Assembly: GCA_022605955.1 (NCBI GenBank)
Contig: JAKCOZ010000008.1
Coordinates: 7,814,001 to 7,878,000, forward strand
Source: Rallus limicola
Lineage: Eukaryota > Chordata > Aves > Gruiformes > Rallidae
Direction of reading: 5' to 3'
DNA: 64,000 nucleotides
A model generated the notes under the pieces. The model was not told where the DNA came from. It made no database searches and saw only the letters and a program-made list of their open reading frames with translations. Both the position numbers and the translations under genes were made by a program. Below, piece after piece: positions 12,801 through 25,800 of this stretch. Position 1 is the first letter of the stretch; every line of letters begins with the position of its first letter.

Positions 12801-15431
12801 CCTGATGCTTTCTGACACCTTTCCAGAAGTCCAAGGCAGGAACATAGAGCCTTCTGAGACTGGAGCATTCTTTGGGGAGAGGGGTGAATGTTGCCCTTGA
12901 GACCTGGTGGGAGCAGGGTAAGATGCTCCCACCCCTTTGCTGTCTGTTGGCACATCCACAGCTTTGCCAGGGAAATGGGCTGTGTGTAAAATCACAGGAA
13001 TGCTTAGCCACAGAGCTCCCTTGAGAGCTGGTTTTAACCCCGTGTGTATAGTACAGGCAGATACAGGAATATTGGGTGAGTTGGGTGACTCGTCCCACGC
13101 TGGGTCCTTTCTGTGTATGTCAGTGTAGGACAGAAGCAGAAAAAGGCTTTCAAATATTTCATCTTAACACTCAAAGCACTACAGCTGCAGCCATTGCTTC
13201 TCCCTGTTCTCACGTTCTCTGCTGATGTAGTGCCAGCGCAGCTGTTGGGAACAGCATCTCTTTTTCCATTGACGCCTCCTGCACATCCTCAATTAAGTGC
13301 AATAGGTTGAGCAATACTCAGCTCCAAAACACCTTACCTGTTTTACTGCTCTGACTTGAGGACAAGCTATTCGGATGGGCAGAGCTCAAGTGATTTAGGT
13401 GGACAAAACTCACCTGACAACAGGTGAGGAGTGCCAGAGGCTTGAGTCAGCGCCATTAAGAATTTAATTGCCACGGGTTTCAACCTTTGTCTTCCCTTAA
13501 TGTGGTATAAGCCAACTTTGTAAACTTGGGGGGTGGCTCAGCTATTTCCTCTGAGTAATACAGCTCGCATGGAAAACACGCCGACCTTCCGTGAAGGGGG
13601 AAAATGAGGGTGGATAGCATTTCATCATGGGCGCGTGTTTTCCTCCTTCCCCCTGGCATGGTGAGCAGCCTGAGCAAGTGTCACAGTCTTTCACCAGGCC
13701 TGGAAGAGGTTTCTTACAATGTGAGTAAGAGCTACCTATGGGATTGCCTTTTCAGTGTTGTCTGTCTCTGTTGAAGCCCTGGCTGCTGGTGTTGTGCTCT
13801 GTCGCTCTGTTCTGGCCACTGATGCTTTACAGGGTTTTAGTGTTTGACCTCAGTCTCTCCTTTCAAAACTTCACTTTGTTAGGTTTGAATTCTTTGAATC
13901 TTTGGAAGATGTCAAGAAAAGGACGCTGGATATTGCAGTGAAGAACAGCCGGCCATTCATTTCACAGGAACGCAAGGAGCTGGGCAAAGTAAGTGTAGGG
14001 AAGCTGGTTTAATAGAGCTGAGCAGCCCGAGTGATCGCTGCAGGTCTGAAATGTGGTTCTAGTAACTGTCAGTAATAGCACTGGCAATCTGGAAACAACT
14101 CTTTCTGCCAGATTTTCCCCTGCAACCAGGCTCTGTCTGTGTGGAAGCTTGTGTGGTCTCATGTGATTCACGCGTCGTGCTGCTTCACTTCAGAAGGGCG
14201 CTCCCCACATAAACACCTGTGCCGAATGGCTCTGGTAGTGCACACACGGCGTGTGACTAACCCCAGAACTTGACAATGGTGCTTTTGAGCTTTTGATTCT
14301 GTGAAAAGTGGTAACTTTCCAAGCAGTGCTGCTGGGAAGGTGAGCAGGGGGCTGAGGTCTGATGCTGGGAGCGCAGGGAAGTGGGGCTGACTCGGGAGGA
14401 GCGCTGGCTCAGCTAATCCGTTTGTAGGCTGAATCACACAGAAAGAAATGAAATCTGCTTTTTACAGGTGCGGATTGACTTGTCACAAGAGGACTTAATA
14501 AAAGGTTTTGCACAGTGGTAAGTTCTCATCTCCATACTTCCAAACCCTGCTAGTTGCTTCGCTGGGAGTTTGTGGGGCTATTGTTGGAGTCTGAGCTACG
14601 GGGGTATTTCACCTGCAAATGCAGGACTAACTTGAACTAATTGGGTAGTTTTTGCTGACTTGTATATTAATCCAGTTGCTAATGCAACACCTGCCCCATG
14701 AGACACTTAGTAAGAGGCTTGAATGTCAATTATAGTCTTCAGCATATCTTGAAGTTACCATAAAAGCCACTGGGACATTTAAGTAAAAGAATTATGTTTA
14801 TTAAAGTAACCTTGCAACAAATTTTAACTTGGATACAGGGCTTTAAAAAATTAATTATTTGATCATATATATATATGTATGTATATAAAGGATAAAACTT
14901 TAACTACAAAGAATTTATAGAAACTATTCTAGTAACCCACTTGCAGTTTTACTTGTATGTTCATTGTGGTTCAGATTTAAGGGTTAACCATTGGTCTGAG
15001 GCAAAGGTTAAGAACCAGGATGGGGTTACTTTGTTCCCTTCTATGTCTGTAGCTAATGGCCATAGTTCTTTCTCCTTCAATGGAGCCCAAGGAATGCAGT
15101 GTGGGTAGTCTGGGACTTTACCACCCAGGGGTGGCCAGCAGGAAGGAAAACCCAGTTCCCCTGACCCAGCTGGCCTCCATGTCCGAGATAGGCTTGTGGC
15201 AATTAGAGGAGTAGGAGAGAAGTGACGCATCTAAAGTTGCTGGTAAAGAGCTGATGCTTGAGGCCATCCCTGAAGCTGCTTTTGCCATGGCTGAGGAAGC
15301 ACAGGCCAAAAAGCAGCCCAAGTTCTCTCTCCTGTGCTAGTTAAAGCTTGAAAGAAAGTCTTATACTGGTGTAATTACTGTGTCTGTCTTGCAGGTATGA
15401 GCTGACAAGGAGTAGACGCAAGAAAATGTGA
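810..15431 (+). CDS. ESYT3: Extended synaptotagmin-3 (3' part: end of SMP plus three C2 domains)
   Basis: ER-anchored tether and lipid-transfer protein of ER-plasma membrane contact sites. Exons: 810-930, 1832-2005, 2514-2596, 3041-3089, 3721-3810, 4976-5038, 5164-5232, 6512-6577, 7891-7977, 8830-8979, 9506-9948, 11462-11551, 12456-12587, 13883-13988, 14468-14517, 15395-15431. All have AG/GT borders and compatible phases, giving 602 codons and a TGA. The first exon ends the SMP domain ([11 protein letters not shown]). C2A spans 1832-3810, with Asp-rich loops ([17 protein letters not shown]) that suggest calcium binding. C2B spans 4976-8979. Exon 9506-9948 is a low-complexity Ser/Pro linker. 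C2C spans 11462-15431 with a basic patch ([14 protein letters not shown]), as used for PI(4,5)P2 binding in this family. Three C2 domains and the MSDSL-DLIAA stretch favour ESYT3 over ESYT1 (five C2) and ESYT2. The 5' end is missing because of the window edge. Confidence 0.93.
4478..4767 (+). mobile_element. CR1 LINE 3' fragment in ESYT3 intron
   Basis: Plus-oriented CR1 end: GACAGGACAAGGGGCAATGG, GGGACAGGCTGCCCAG, GTGGAGTCTCCTTCTCTGGAG, GGCCCTTCCAACCCC and a degenerate tail TTCTGTGAGTCTGTGA. Its left boundary may start earlier, near 4420. Confidence 0.85.
5084..5115. repeat. Poly(C)/poly(T) tract
   Basis: A run of C followed by a run of T, polypyrimidine on the ESYT3 sense strand, about 50 bp upstream of the acceptor of exon 5164-5232. 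Run lengths are prone to sequencing error. Confidence 0.75.
6100..6308 (+). mobile_element. CR1 LINE 3' fragment in ESYT3 intron
   Basis: CR1 blocks CACAGACTGCCCAGAGAAGC, TTCAAGGCCAGGTTGGATGG and GAGGTCCCTTCCAACCC, with tail TTCTATGGTTCTATGA. Confidence 0.85.
10575..10893 (+). mobile_element. CR1 LINE 3' fragment in ESYT3 intron
   Basis: CR1 end with AACAGGCTGCCCAGAGAGGT, GTTCAAGGCCAGGTTGGATG, CCCTTCCAACCCAGACC and tail ATTCTGTGATTCTGTGA. It is very like the copy at 23510, including the shared GGGAATCAACTTTTTAAAAG block, so both belong to one subfamily. Confidence 0.9.
11580..11945 (+). mobile_element. CR1 LINE 3' fragment in ESYT3 intron
   Basis: CR1 blocks GACTGAGAGGGGATCTGATT, TATAAATACCTAGAGGGTGA, GACAAGGGGCAATGGACAC, GGACAGGCTGCCCAGAGAGG and CCCTTCCAACCTCAACCATT, with tail ATTCTGGGATTCTGTG. 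It begins only about 30 bp after the ESYT3 exon ending at 11551. Confidence 0.9.
14862..14887. repeat. AT/GT-rich microsatellite
   Basis: An alternating ATATATATAT then TATGTATGTATATA tract in the last ESYT3 intron. Confidence 0.75.
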
Positions 15432-16215
15432 TTTCTTCTTGTGCATATAAGTTCCACTGTATACGGATGTACATATTTCTTGCAAAGTGTTTTGAACAGC
15501 CACCGCAAATTTGAAGCAGTCTCCAGCTCAGGATGTGTAATTTTAATGATCCTACTTGGAGATTAGTTCCCACTGAAGTAAGAGAATAAACAAACCAACC
15601 CAATCCCACACTGGGTATAGCTTGACCCTAAATCAGAAGCCTTTTACTTCTGCTGGTTTGGGCACCTCTCCCCCAAAGAACCCTTGAGCATGACTACGCT
15701 GAAGGCAGTCTTGGACCTGGAGATGTTTCTGACTGTCAGCTGAGTGTCATTACTTTGCTCGGCTGTTTCACTGCCCCAGCACCCTGTTCATGTTGTTTTA
15801 ACATGAAATCATTGTACTTTCTTAAAAGAACATATTTTTAAGAACTCGTTGAAAGAAACTGTTTAAGACTTTACTTGCAATTGGGTTATTCTTGAGCAAC
15901 TGAGAAATTAATATTCAGCTGTTCAGAAGTATCTTAGCAGATTGTGGCTGCAGGTATGTAGATAATGAGCTTCCTAAAGCAGGGAGAGTTTACCAAGACA
16001 TGATTATGGTTTTAGTTTGTGATGCCTTAAAGTGTTTTGTTCTTTGTTACAGTACATTTCAGAGTCCTGTAAACCTCCATAGTAAAGCATTCTGCCTGAG
16101 GAACAGCAGAGTTTTGTAAACTAAGCTTTATTAATACTAGAGCAAAATATACCAAAGTATTTTTGGAAGCTTGGTGTGCTTGTTTCTGTACAATAAACTT
16201 CTGTCTTGCCTAAGA
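15432..16215 (+). other. ESYT3: ESYT3 3' UTR with poly(A) signals
   Basis: AT-rich sequence without coding potential follows the TGA. A candidate AATAAA lies at about 15583-15588, and a better placed one at 16192-16197 is followed by a T/G-rich stretch. The distal signal is taken as the main transcript end, so the UTR end is approximate. Confidence 0.55.
16192..16197 (+). terminator. ESYT3: AATAAA poly(A) signal, ESYT3
   Basis: Canonical hexamer on the plus strand about 760 bp after the ESYT3 stop. T/G-rich sequence (TTGCTCTGTGCC) lies downstream, as expected for a cleavage site. Confidence 0.6.
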
Positions 16216-16677
16216 AACTTGCTCTGTGCCTTTTCTAAAACTGACTTCTGAAATATGACCATGGTAATTTCATGTCTGTGCTAGGCAGGGACCCAGACCC
16301 TGCCACCTGAAGCAAGCTTCAAATCATTTTGGTGTAGATGCCGTTAGTCTGGTCTGTCTATCCGTAACCATGAACCAAGCTGATCCGAAGCTGTGAGCAG
16401 TGTTTTAAAATAGGATCTCCAGAAAAGCAAGGTAGGCAAGTGGTGAAAGCAGGCTGACAGAGGCAGGTGGAGCATCTTCATCCCCTACCTACTGCAACCA
16501 CTGCCCAGCATTCAATGCATGCTGGTCAGAGCATGCCTGCATGGGGGCTGCATTCAGCTTCCCAGGCTGCTGGAGCCGGCAGCGGTTCTCTCTCAGGGAT
16601 GGAGTAGACCAATAGTTGAATTTAAGAAAAATTTACCATGCCACAAGGATTAGGAAAAATGAAAAAAATAATCTGCT
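16216..16677. other. Intergenic gap between convergent ESYT3 and CEP70
   Basis: About 460 bp between the two facing poly(A) signals. No exon, repeat or RNA gene is recognised. Confidence 0.5.
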
Positions 16678-16683
16678 TTTATT
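16678..16683 (-). terminator. CEP70: AATAAA poly(A) signal, CEP70
   Basis: TTTATT on the plus strand is AATAAA for the minus-strand CEP70 transcript, about 125 bp beyond its TAA. The implied 3' UTR is short. Confidence 0.5.
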
Positions 16684-16808
16684 TATGTCAAGAAAAAAAG
16701 TGAAAACTTTGATGAGGGTAACAGGTTAGAGGTAGCTGTAATGTCATACACATCAACAGGTACATCCACAGGTGAGAGAGCCTGGTGGTTTCTAGCAAGA
16801 TTTAACTC

Positions 16809-19800
16809 TTAACGAGCTACCAACTTCAGATTTCGCACAGTAGGTACAATGTCATCCAGGTTGCTGATCTCTGAAACAGAACAAAAAGCAAGAAGGGTAA
16901 GGCCTATGTACTTCAAACATCTTCAAGTTCAGACAAAATTCCACGTTAGAAATACAGCAGCGAATGAAATAAGCTGAACAGAGGGTTTTCCAAAAGCATT
17001 AAAAGGTGTGAGGAGGGGTTTGGTTTTGGTTTTTTTTTGGAGTAATATGATTGAATGTATGTGAGAGAAAGCATTTTGCTTGCTTCCTGTGGAAAGATGG
17101 AGAGCAAGGCAAAAGTTAGCACCTTCCCTCCCAACCTTCCTTGTGTCTTATCACAGCAGGAGCAAACAAAACACGTGTTAGCCATTAAAGGTTTAGGAGG
17201 AAGCACTGGTATGAAGATAATTATAACTGTTGCAACCATTACTCACCTAGAAGACAGAGTAAATCTTGAATGAGAGCCTGAAAGGGTGGAAAGAAGTACT
17301 CGTGTTCTTCCAGCTTATTGATTATACTGAAACATGCAAGTGAGACTGTCAGATAAAAGGTGCAGGGGTAGTTTCAGTTCATCTCCACAACTGTTTTGCC
17401 ATCATACAACATGAATTTCTGAAAGCACCGTTTAATACTTTGCCATGTATAAAACCATCCACACCAATACTGTGTTCTCTGGTTCTGAAACCTGCAGCCA
17501 CAAGTGTGAGCTGTCAAAAAGAGGTTCCCTGCTCTCACCACTCAGCCTTTCTTTCCTCCTTACGTGGCACCGGGCACTTTTTTGGAGTGGACCATCAGTC
17601 TGTATGCTAAATGTACCGCCTGGGGTGGGTGGCTGATATACCTGCCTCCAAGGTGGAGCAAGGAATGTTTTATGAGCAGCTATTCTCCAGCTGAAACTGA
17701 GGAGTGCAGAAAGGCTGAGGGAGTCAGCATGTAGCATGAACTCGGCGCGTGGCAGACCTGCTGCCTGCCTTGATTAGTGTTTAGGCTGTCTGCAAAGCCC
17801 ATGCTGAACGCCAGTTCTCAGAGTCTGCTTACCAAAAAGAAGTCTGTTCTCCCCTGTTGAAGATGGAACGAGGTTTGTCCAGTTCCCAAAGTGTTTGTAG
17901 GCAGCTTGAGGCATACGTTCTCTTAGCAACTAATACATTTCATTATCAGGGGTGAAACTTTGCAACACTTTCCTCCTGCCCGCCCACAGGCAGCACTTGC
18001 TTTGTCACGTTATGAAACACACATCCTGTTGAGGTTTATTTGATCACCTCATCCATGCAGACCAACAAGGTGTTTTGGAACCTTCTGGCCTTAATTTTTC
18101 TCCCTGCCAGCTTTATTCTTTCCAAAGCATTCAAGAGTACTAGCCCCTTTACTGTCACAGTTCACTAGCTTTGCAACAAATTCAGGTTTCTCTCAGCATC
18201 AGCTCTAGCCAGTTCTCCCCATTATTAAATTTGATGTTTGAAGAACAGCCACCAATGAACAACCCCACATACCTGTGGATGTCCTGGGTCCCCAGAAGTT
18301 GCTGTACCTGCTTGGTCACATTGTCATTAATTATGTCACACAGTTTCCCAACAGTATCCACTACCACAGTGGGTGGGGCCGAACTGTCTGTGGAAAAACA
18401 AAACACTTCATGTTTCACTTATAACACTTATAACAGTATTAGCAGGGAAGTATTTTAGTCCAATTCTTGCAGGTGCCCAGATTTTGTTTGGGTTTTCACA
18501 CATTTAGGCATACAAGTTCCATCATTCACAGAAAACAAGGAGCCTGTGGCAAGAAACAAACTCATGTTAGCCAGAAACTAAGCATTTTGCAGCTAAAAAA
18601 CCTTGTCAGAGCTCTGTGATTTCACAGCAGATTGGGTACTGAAGTGCACCCTACAATCTCAGTGGAAATTAGCCAGCTGAAACTATAGATACAGGGAGAG
18701 GGTTATTCATTAGGTTCCTGTAACACAGCAGAAGCACAGCATTTGCCCGGCTAACAAGGAACCTGCTCAATAAATCCTTTGCTAACAGCCAGAACTTGTC
18801 TTGATATTGGATTCTACCCACTTTGACTGCTGTGACTGAAGGTAACAGGCTCCTTGTCCTTTTCTGCCCCCATTTCAGAAGAATAAGGCTTGGAGAAGAC
18901 ATCCTCTGAGCTCAATTGGTTTGTGATTATTAGGGAGACACGAGATTTCCTTGTATCCCATGCTGGCTGCAGTATGAAGGCTGGTCCCCTCCTCAAATGA
19001 GGCTCAGAAGGCCTTAGCCATCCTGGAGCCTTCTCAGGCTGTACACCCTACTAACCCTTCAAACCCATGAGCAGTTTCTACTTCCACTCTTCTCCAGAAG
19101 TACAAACCAGAACAGAAGGGGTTCTGGGAAGTAACTAAGTGCACCTCAGTACTAGCAGTTTGGTTTCAGCATTCAATAACAACTCTCTATTTTTAAGGTT
19201 AGTAGCATTAAGACAGAAGTCTCTGAGGACCGTACATAATCACACTTGAATGAATTACTGAGTAGAAATCTACAGCAAAGATTATTGTATTTTTTTTAAC
19301 TCATCTTTTAAGTAGAGAATGAAATATGGTCAAGAAAAACTATGAAGCCAGCTCACAGGAAAGAAAGTGTTGTGAAAAAAAAAATATTAAAAATTCAATT
19401 TCATTTGTTGTTCCTTTCTTGACCCTCCTGGATATTCCTCAGCAAGTGCTAACAGCTTACAAACAACAGGGTTTTGCTATTTAAAGTCCTAATCCACAGA
19501 AACCTGTCTCCCCAGGGAAGAATATGCTTAGTTCACTCATCTCTCAGCAGTTCAAAAGATTTCTTCTTCCTTTGGACATGTGTTAAGTTAAGTTTTTACC
19601 TAGTTCCAGGAGCTCGTGGAGATTTCTCATAGCATTGGTCATTTCCCCAAGTTTAGTGTAAACTTCATTCATTCGTGGATAAACACCATTCAGAGAGTTC
19701 ACATCAAACAACTTCTGGAAGTGAGAGACTATTGCAAACAGGGTTGGTAAGGATGGTGCCTGGCTGTTCTGTGGCAAGCAGAAAGAGTAACTCGTCACCA

Positions 19801-22800
19801 GTATTGCTTAACAAGGCAAAGATCCTTTTAAACCATGAAATATGCTTAAAATTAATCTATGAAGAAAAACAGGTGTGACATCCCTTACAAAATCACAGCA
19901 TTTCAAATACTCTTAAATCTGAAGACATTTTAAAGAGAGTTTTCAGACACGACTATCCAGCAAACCAAAAATACTCTTTTGAAAGCTTTCTTCTCTGTTG
20001 CTTAGTAAATGCTGACTGAGAAACAGGCAGAAGAGGATAATACCAGAGACTACAGGGCAATGCAAATCCATTGCTGGCCAAATGACTTTGATTAAAGCAG
20101 TCTTCCCCAACGTGAATTTATCCCTCATGTTAAAATAGTCTTTGAGTACTAAATGTCTTCAAACAGCTTATTTCATAAACCCCACAAGGCTTTCACACGC
20201 ACAAATCTAATCACTGTGTGAAGAACGCATTTCAGAATCCCACAGTAACTAATTAGAAACCCCTGGGAAGGATTACCTTTTCCTTATTTTCTATTTCTTC
20301 TAAAATTGCATCTACTATGAACTGGAGGTCTTCAACTCGTATGGGTTCTCCATTGTCCTGTGGATCTACAGTGTGCCAGGGCACCAATTCCAGACAGAGT
20401 TTTCTCAAGGACCTATGTAAATCCTTTTAAAAGAAGGGAGGGTACACAACTTACTGAAGAAACTGCTTGAAGTTGTTATTACAGAAATGGGCAGATTTGC
20501 TGTTTCTCAAATGCAAAAAAAACATTCCACTACTGGAGAGAGTAAGTTTTTAATTTTCATGGAATTTAGGCACAGCATCTTGCTTGCATCCTTTGATTTA
20601 AGAAGAACACTGATAGTCTATAAACTGAAGTACCTCATATATTATAGCTTCAGTGAAATAAATGTTGGTCACAAAGAGTTTGGTTTTAGACAGAATTGCT
20701 TCATTTGTATTTAGATCAAAAAAGATAGAAGACAAAAGGAAGAAAGGGAATGCATGATCATTACTTTGTGAGGTACAAAGAGTCTAAAGCTCAAGCATCT
20801 TCTTAGGGACTCAGCCAGTGAACAAAAGCATTTAGATGATATATGCAGAGGAATGTCCCTGGCTAGTAGGACCACTGCACATTTTTCACCCTACTATGTT
20901 TTAAAGTGGTATATAAATGGAGAGCAGAATTATTTTTTAAATTTAATACCAGGTCATGCAATAATAAAAGCTAGATACAGAAAAAAACAAAATCCTGCAT
21001 GCAGGAAGGAACTGAGGAGTGGCCAGCAGATTAAAGGAAGAATATAAAGCCAAGTACAGTAATGCATTACCTTTAGGGCCATTAGCTGATCTGCCCACAT
21101 TTCTATAGTGGGTGGAAGGTGCTCAAATCCACATTCCTGTCTGTTCTCTTTCATATGATTTTGCAGTGGCCCTTTACTGCGCCTGTATATTAACGGAGGA
21201 GCTCTTGGACTTCGCAAAATAGAATCAATACGGGACAAAACCTTCAACAACAACCAACAGATGTTATCGCTCAAATACACCTGACCTCTTATAATAAAAC
21301 CCCTCTTGGCCACAGTCATGATCATCTAAACTTTAAATTGTAAGCTGCTCCAATAAGTTACTATCAATGAATATTACAGATGCATTCAAAATGTAATAGA
21401 TTCAAAGTCTTTAAAGGTACTAGCTAGAAGATATGTAAAAATAATAGAAATACACTCCCCTTTGAGGGATATTTAGCATTTCTCCACTTGAGGGATTGTT
21501 ACTTCCAGAGTTTACAATTTGCTATGTTTTATTATGTTTACTTTTTTTGCTGTTTTATTATTCAAAGAGAAAGAAAAGCACCATCTCCTCAGGCATGTTT
21601 AAATCCATGACATAAGGATCTGTTTTGTCCAAGACCTTGAACAAATCCCCTGTCCTGGAAAGACGTCAGCTAAGCCATTGATCTGAATTTTGTCAACCTG
21701 GTCTCTACTTCCTTGCTGTATTTTCAGGTAGTTTAAATGAAGGTAGAACTAAGAACAAGTCTAAATTAACTGCCAAACCCATAACATTACGTGCCTTGTG
21801 TGGAGGACTTCACATGAACTCTTAGAATCAAAATTTCAGTTTACATAGTTAAACAAAGCTCATATATTGTATTTCATAGTAACACAGTGATAGATACAGA
21901 CCATGCAGTTAAGATTTACATACCTGTAAGTATTGCTGGCAAACTGCCTGCAGCTGGTCTACTCCCGCAATACTCTCAGGTTCTTTCTTTTCTTCTATTC
22001 TTTCTCCACTACTACTTCCTGAAGATCTACAGGCCAAATACATGCAGTGGGTTACACAAGTAGCATTAGCAGGGGATACTACTTCCAACTCAATGAAAGA
22101 ACCAGGTAGGTAGCAGATATACTTACACCTACAAAGTAAAATCTCCCTTTCATAATGCCTGTTTAACAGAATTCCCTCAAACTGAACCAAAGAATATAAC
22201 GTAAATATCAATAATTTATCTCAAGTCTCCAGGTTGATGTTCTTCTAGATTGCATGCTAATTTAGAAGGGATACCACCAGATGTATAGTTGCTCTGTTAC
22301 CAGAGGTTCTACTACAGATGAAGACTTAAAATCCAGAATTTTACTCAAAAAGGTCAAATTCAGTGCTCACAGTCTGTATTTGCTTCTGTTCTAACATCTT
22401 TCCTGGCTTACTATGTATAGCTCCCTACCCTTCCTGTCAAATCTAAGATGACTTTCTCTAAACTATACCCACTGCATGAAAGACCACTTAAATACACACA
22501 ATGTAAAATGAAGAACTGAACGTTTTTAAAGTTTAAGTGATGTCTTTTTCAGGCTATAAAATACTTAGCATTCAGTGCACACATGCACAAATTAAGTAAC
22601 ATTACAGATAAAGCCCCACTTTGTCAATGCTATCGTTAGTACCTTCAACCTATTTTCTTGGCAAAGTTTCATAAATAACTAAGTCAATTTCTAAGAGCAA
22701 TACTGACATAACTTCAGTAGCTGCAATATTTTTGCCAACTCATACTGTCAGATTCATAATCTGCAGTGTAACCAGTCCCTTGCTTTATACCTTGTGGAGC

Positions 22801-25800
22801 CAGCAAATACAACAGTTTGGTCCTGCACATACTGTCTGTAACAGCACTCAAATCAAAACCACAATGACAAAATGAAAGAAGGAAGATGCACTGCTGTGCC
22901 CCCATTTGAGGACCACACCATCATTTCAGAGACTCATGGGGTGTCTTCAGAGGTAACGGGAGCATTTGCTGCCCATAACCAGGCTCAGAGGATTGATGAT
23001 AAGGTAGATATTTTACCAGCTACTATCTACATTTCAGGTTACAGAGTATCTTTTCCTTAAGAAGTTCATAGGATTCATGAAAGTTACTGAAGAAATATAC
23101 ATACTGGGTAGTTTTCTTTAAAGTTTTCTCTAGTTTCTTCACTTGGTGCTTGTAAAGCTTCAGTTCCCGTGCAGTTGGCCTGTTAGAAAGAAAAAGTACC
23201 ATGCTGTATGTCTTGCATCTATAAAACTCAGCCAAGTGAAAAAGCAAGCAAGCTTTGCCAGTGCTGCAACATCATGCTGCAAATGAAATTCTGCAACGGC
23301 TCTACATGGCTACAGCAATGAACAGCAAAATAACTGTTGTCATTAACAGCGCAGGGAAGGAAGGTTGACTGTTACTGCCATATCTTACTTCTATCCATCG
23401 CTTTTAAAGGCAAATTTCACACCACAGTTTTATAATTGTGGGTGCTTTCAGTTTCTCTCTTTGCAAACCAAAGTCTATCAAAGAGCCCTCACAAAGAATG
23501 ATACTTATCCCCTACAAAGAGAGGCTGAAGGAGCTGGGTTTGTTCAGCCTAGAGAAGAGAAGGCTGCAGGCGGACCTCATTGCAGCCTTCCAGTACCTGA
23601 AGGGAACATACATCAGGAGGGGAATCAACTTTTTAAAAGGGAAGATAATGGCAGGACAAGGGGGAATGGATTAAAACTAAAGGAAGAAGGTTTAGATTAG
23701 ATATTAGGGGGAAGTTTTTTTACAGACAGTGGTGAGGTGCTGCAACAGGCTGCCCAGAGAGGTGGTGGATGCCCCGTCCCTGGAGGTGTTCAAGGCCAGG
23801 TTGGCTGGGGCCCTGGGCAACCTTGTGTAGCTCCAGGCCTGGAGGTTGGTGTCCCTGCCTCTGGCAGGGGGGTTGGGAGGGACCCCAAGGATCATAGAGC
23901 TCCAACCCAGACCATTCTATGATTCTATGATTCTCTCACCTTAATTCCAAATCTTTCTTGAGATTTACATTTTCAAGCAAAAGCTGTTCATTCCTGGTTT
24001 TTGTTTCAATAAGTTGTTTCTGGAAAGACTGCAACATAGACCGTGTTATTTCTTTTATTTCACTCATTCCATAGTCAACAAGCTTGACCACTTTAAAGTA
24101 CGTGTGTGTTAAGAAGGGTTCCCATTTGCCTGTGTAACAAGACAGCATGGATGAGGAATTAGTTGACTAAGATCAAGAGCACGCTGCATTAGACTGCAGG
24201 TGGAGAAGCTGGGACTAAGGAGGTCTTTTCAGTCCCTCCTCTTCCACTTTGTACTGAATCTTTGAATAAAGACAATGCACCCTGCCCAGAGTTAACAAAT
24301 TAAGAAAGCACAAAGTAAAGGGGATAGAGATCAAACACACACGTTTCTATGTGGCACCTGGAGGGTTACCATTTAGAGATCTGCACTGATCTTATTCTTA
24401 GCAGTTCCATACCGTGAGCAGTGCTCTATAATTAGGAGTAGCATCTAGGTTTAAGATTTCGTCCTTGCTTTTTACTTCTCTCTGTACCTGGTCTTCATCT
24501 TTTTTATATTGCCTATGGGGAAAAACAAATTAAATTAAGCTTACTGTAACTCAATTGACTCAAAGATCTAAGTTGGCTTAGTTAGCAGTGATGTATGACA
24601 ATAATATTTCCACAAACTGCAAAGTAAATAGAATAGAAATTCTGAACTAAAATCCACTGCTCTGCTCTATTATTTCTGGGAAGCTGTTTCGTGTACTAAA
24701 GTACACTTACTCTTCAAGAAAAATCCCGGAACAAGCAAATCCCAGTTTTCCAGACAGTAATCTCAAATTATAGGAATATCTCAGGGATTTACTTGTTGCT
24801 TCGTACCACATAGGCACCTCAACAGAGCAGAGAAGCTGGCATTCCTTTTGTTTGGAGGCATGGGTTGGACCCAGCACAGCTAATGCTGTAATTCTGCCTG
24901 TGAACCATGGCAAAAGGGAAAGGAAAAACAAGAAAAGAAAAAAAAAAAACCAACAAGGAAAAAAAAAAAAGTATTACAGCTGAAGTGTCTATAACACCCC
25001 CAACTTCTAGCTGTACTGGCCTCCTCCTGACTGAGCAGCTGCTTAGCCTGACTGACAGCTATTCCCTGGATGAACCCAAACTTCCCAGACTGTTAGGATC
25101 TTTTGCTGTTTCTTTGCTAATGACATCTGACACATACAATATTTACCATGCTTTAGTAACAGAAAGGAGCAAGAAAACTTACCGCAGCTCCTTCTTCATT
25201 TGATTAATTTGAGATTCATAATAATCAATTAGACAAAGGAACCTGAAAAAAGGGAAAAACAGTACTTTGAATTTCAGATAGTATCAAAAAAAAGTCACAG
25301 CTGAAAGATACCGTGGCAAGTAGGAACAGGTCAGGAGGAACAGGCCAGCTTACAGAACTGCACTGCACTTACAGAACTGTTCTCAGGCTGCATGTGACCT
25401 CATCAAATACTAGGTTCTGTCTCATATCAGACACACACAGTCACAGCTTTCCAAAACAAAAGAGACATTAACTCTGTACGAGACTAAAAGTGTCAAAATT
25501 CAAGAGGAGACAAAAGCTAAATCTACCTGACAGCCTCATCTTGTGACTATGTTGAGGGCTCAGTGACCACTGTGGGAAGTAGAGAGCACAGGTCCCATGC
25601 AGCCTGAGAACATCCAGCTCCAAAGAAACTAGAAGCTCTTTCAAAGTAAGCAGTTACAGAAAAATAGAGCCACAAAAAAATGAACAGCTGAGATACTGCC
25701 TTTCTCCCTGAGCACTCAGAGATTGTCTGTTTTGAGGAGACAGATGAGAAAGCACAGGGAATCAAATTCAGTGATCCTTCTTCGCATACAGCAAGTGTAC

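Noticed and set aside
20277..20412. Alternative CEP70 exon edge at CATAG|GTCC
   Set aside because: It breaks the frame. The acceptor 11 nt upstream (AAAAG|GATTTACAT) gives DLHRSLRKL in frame with both neighbours.
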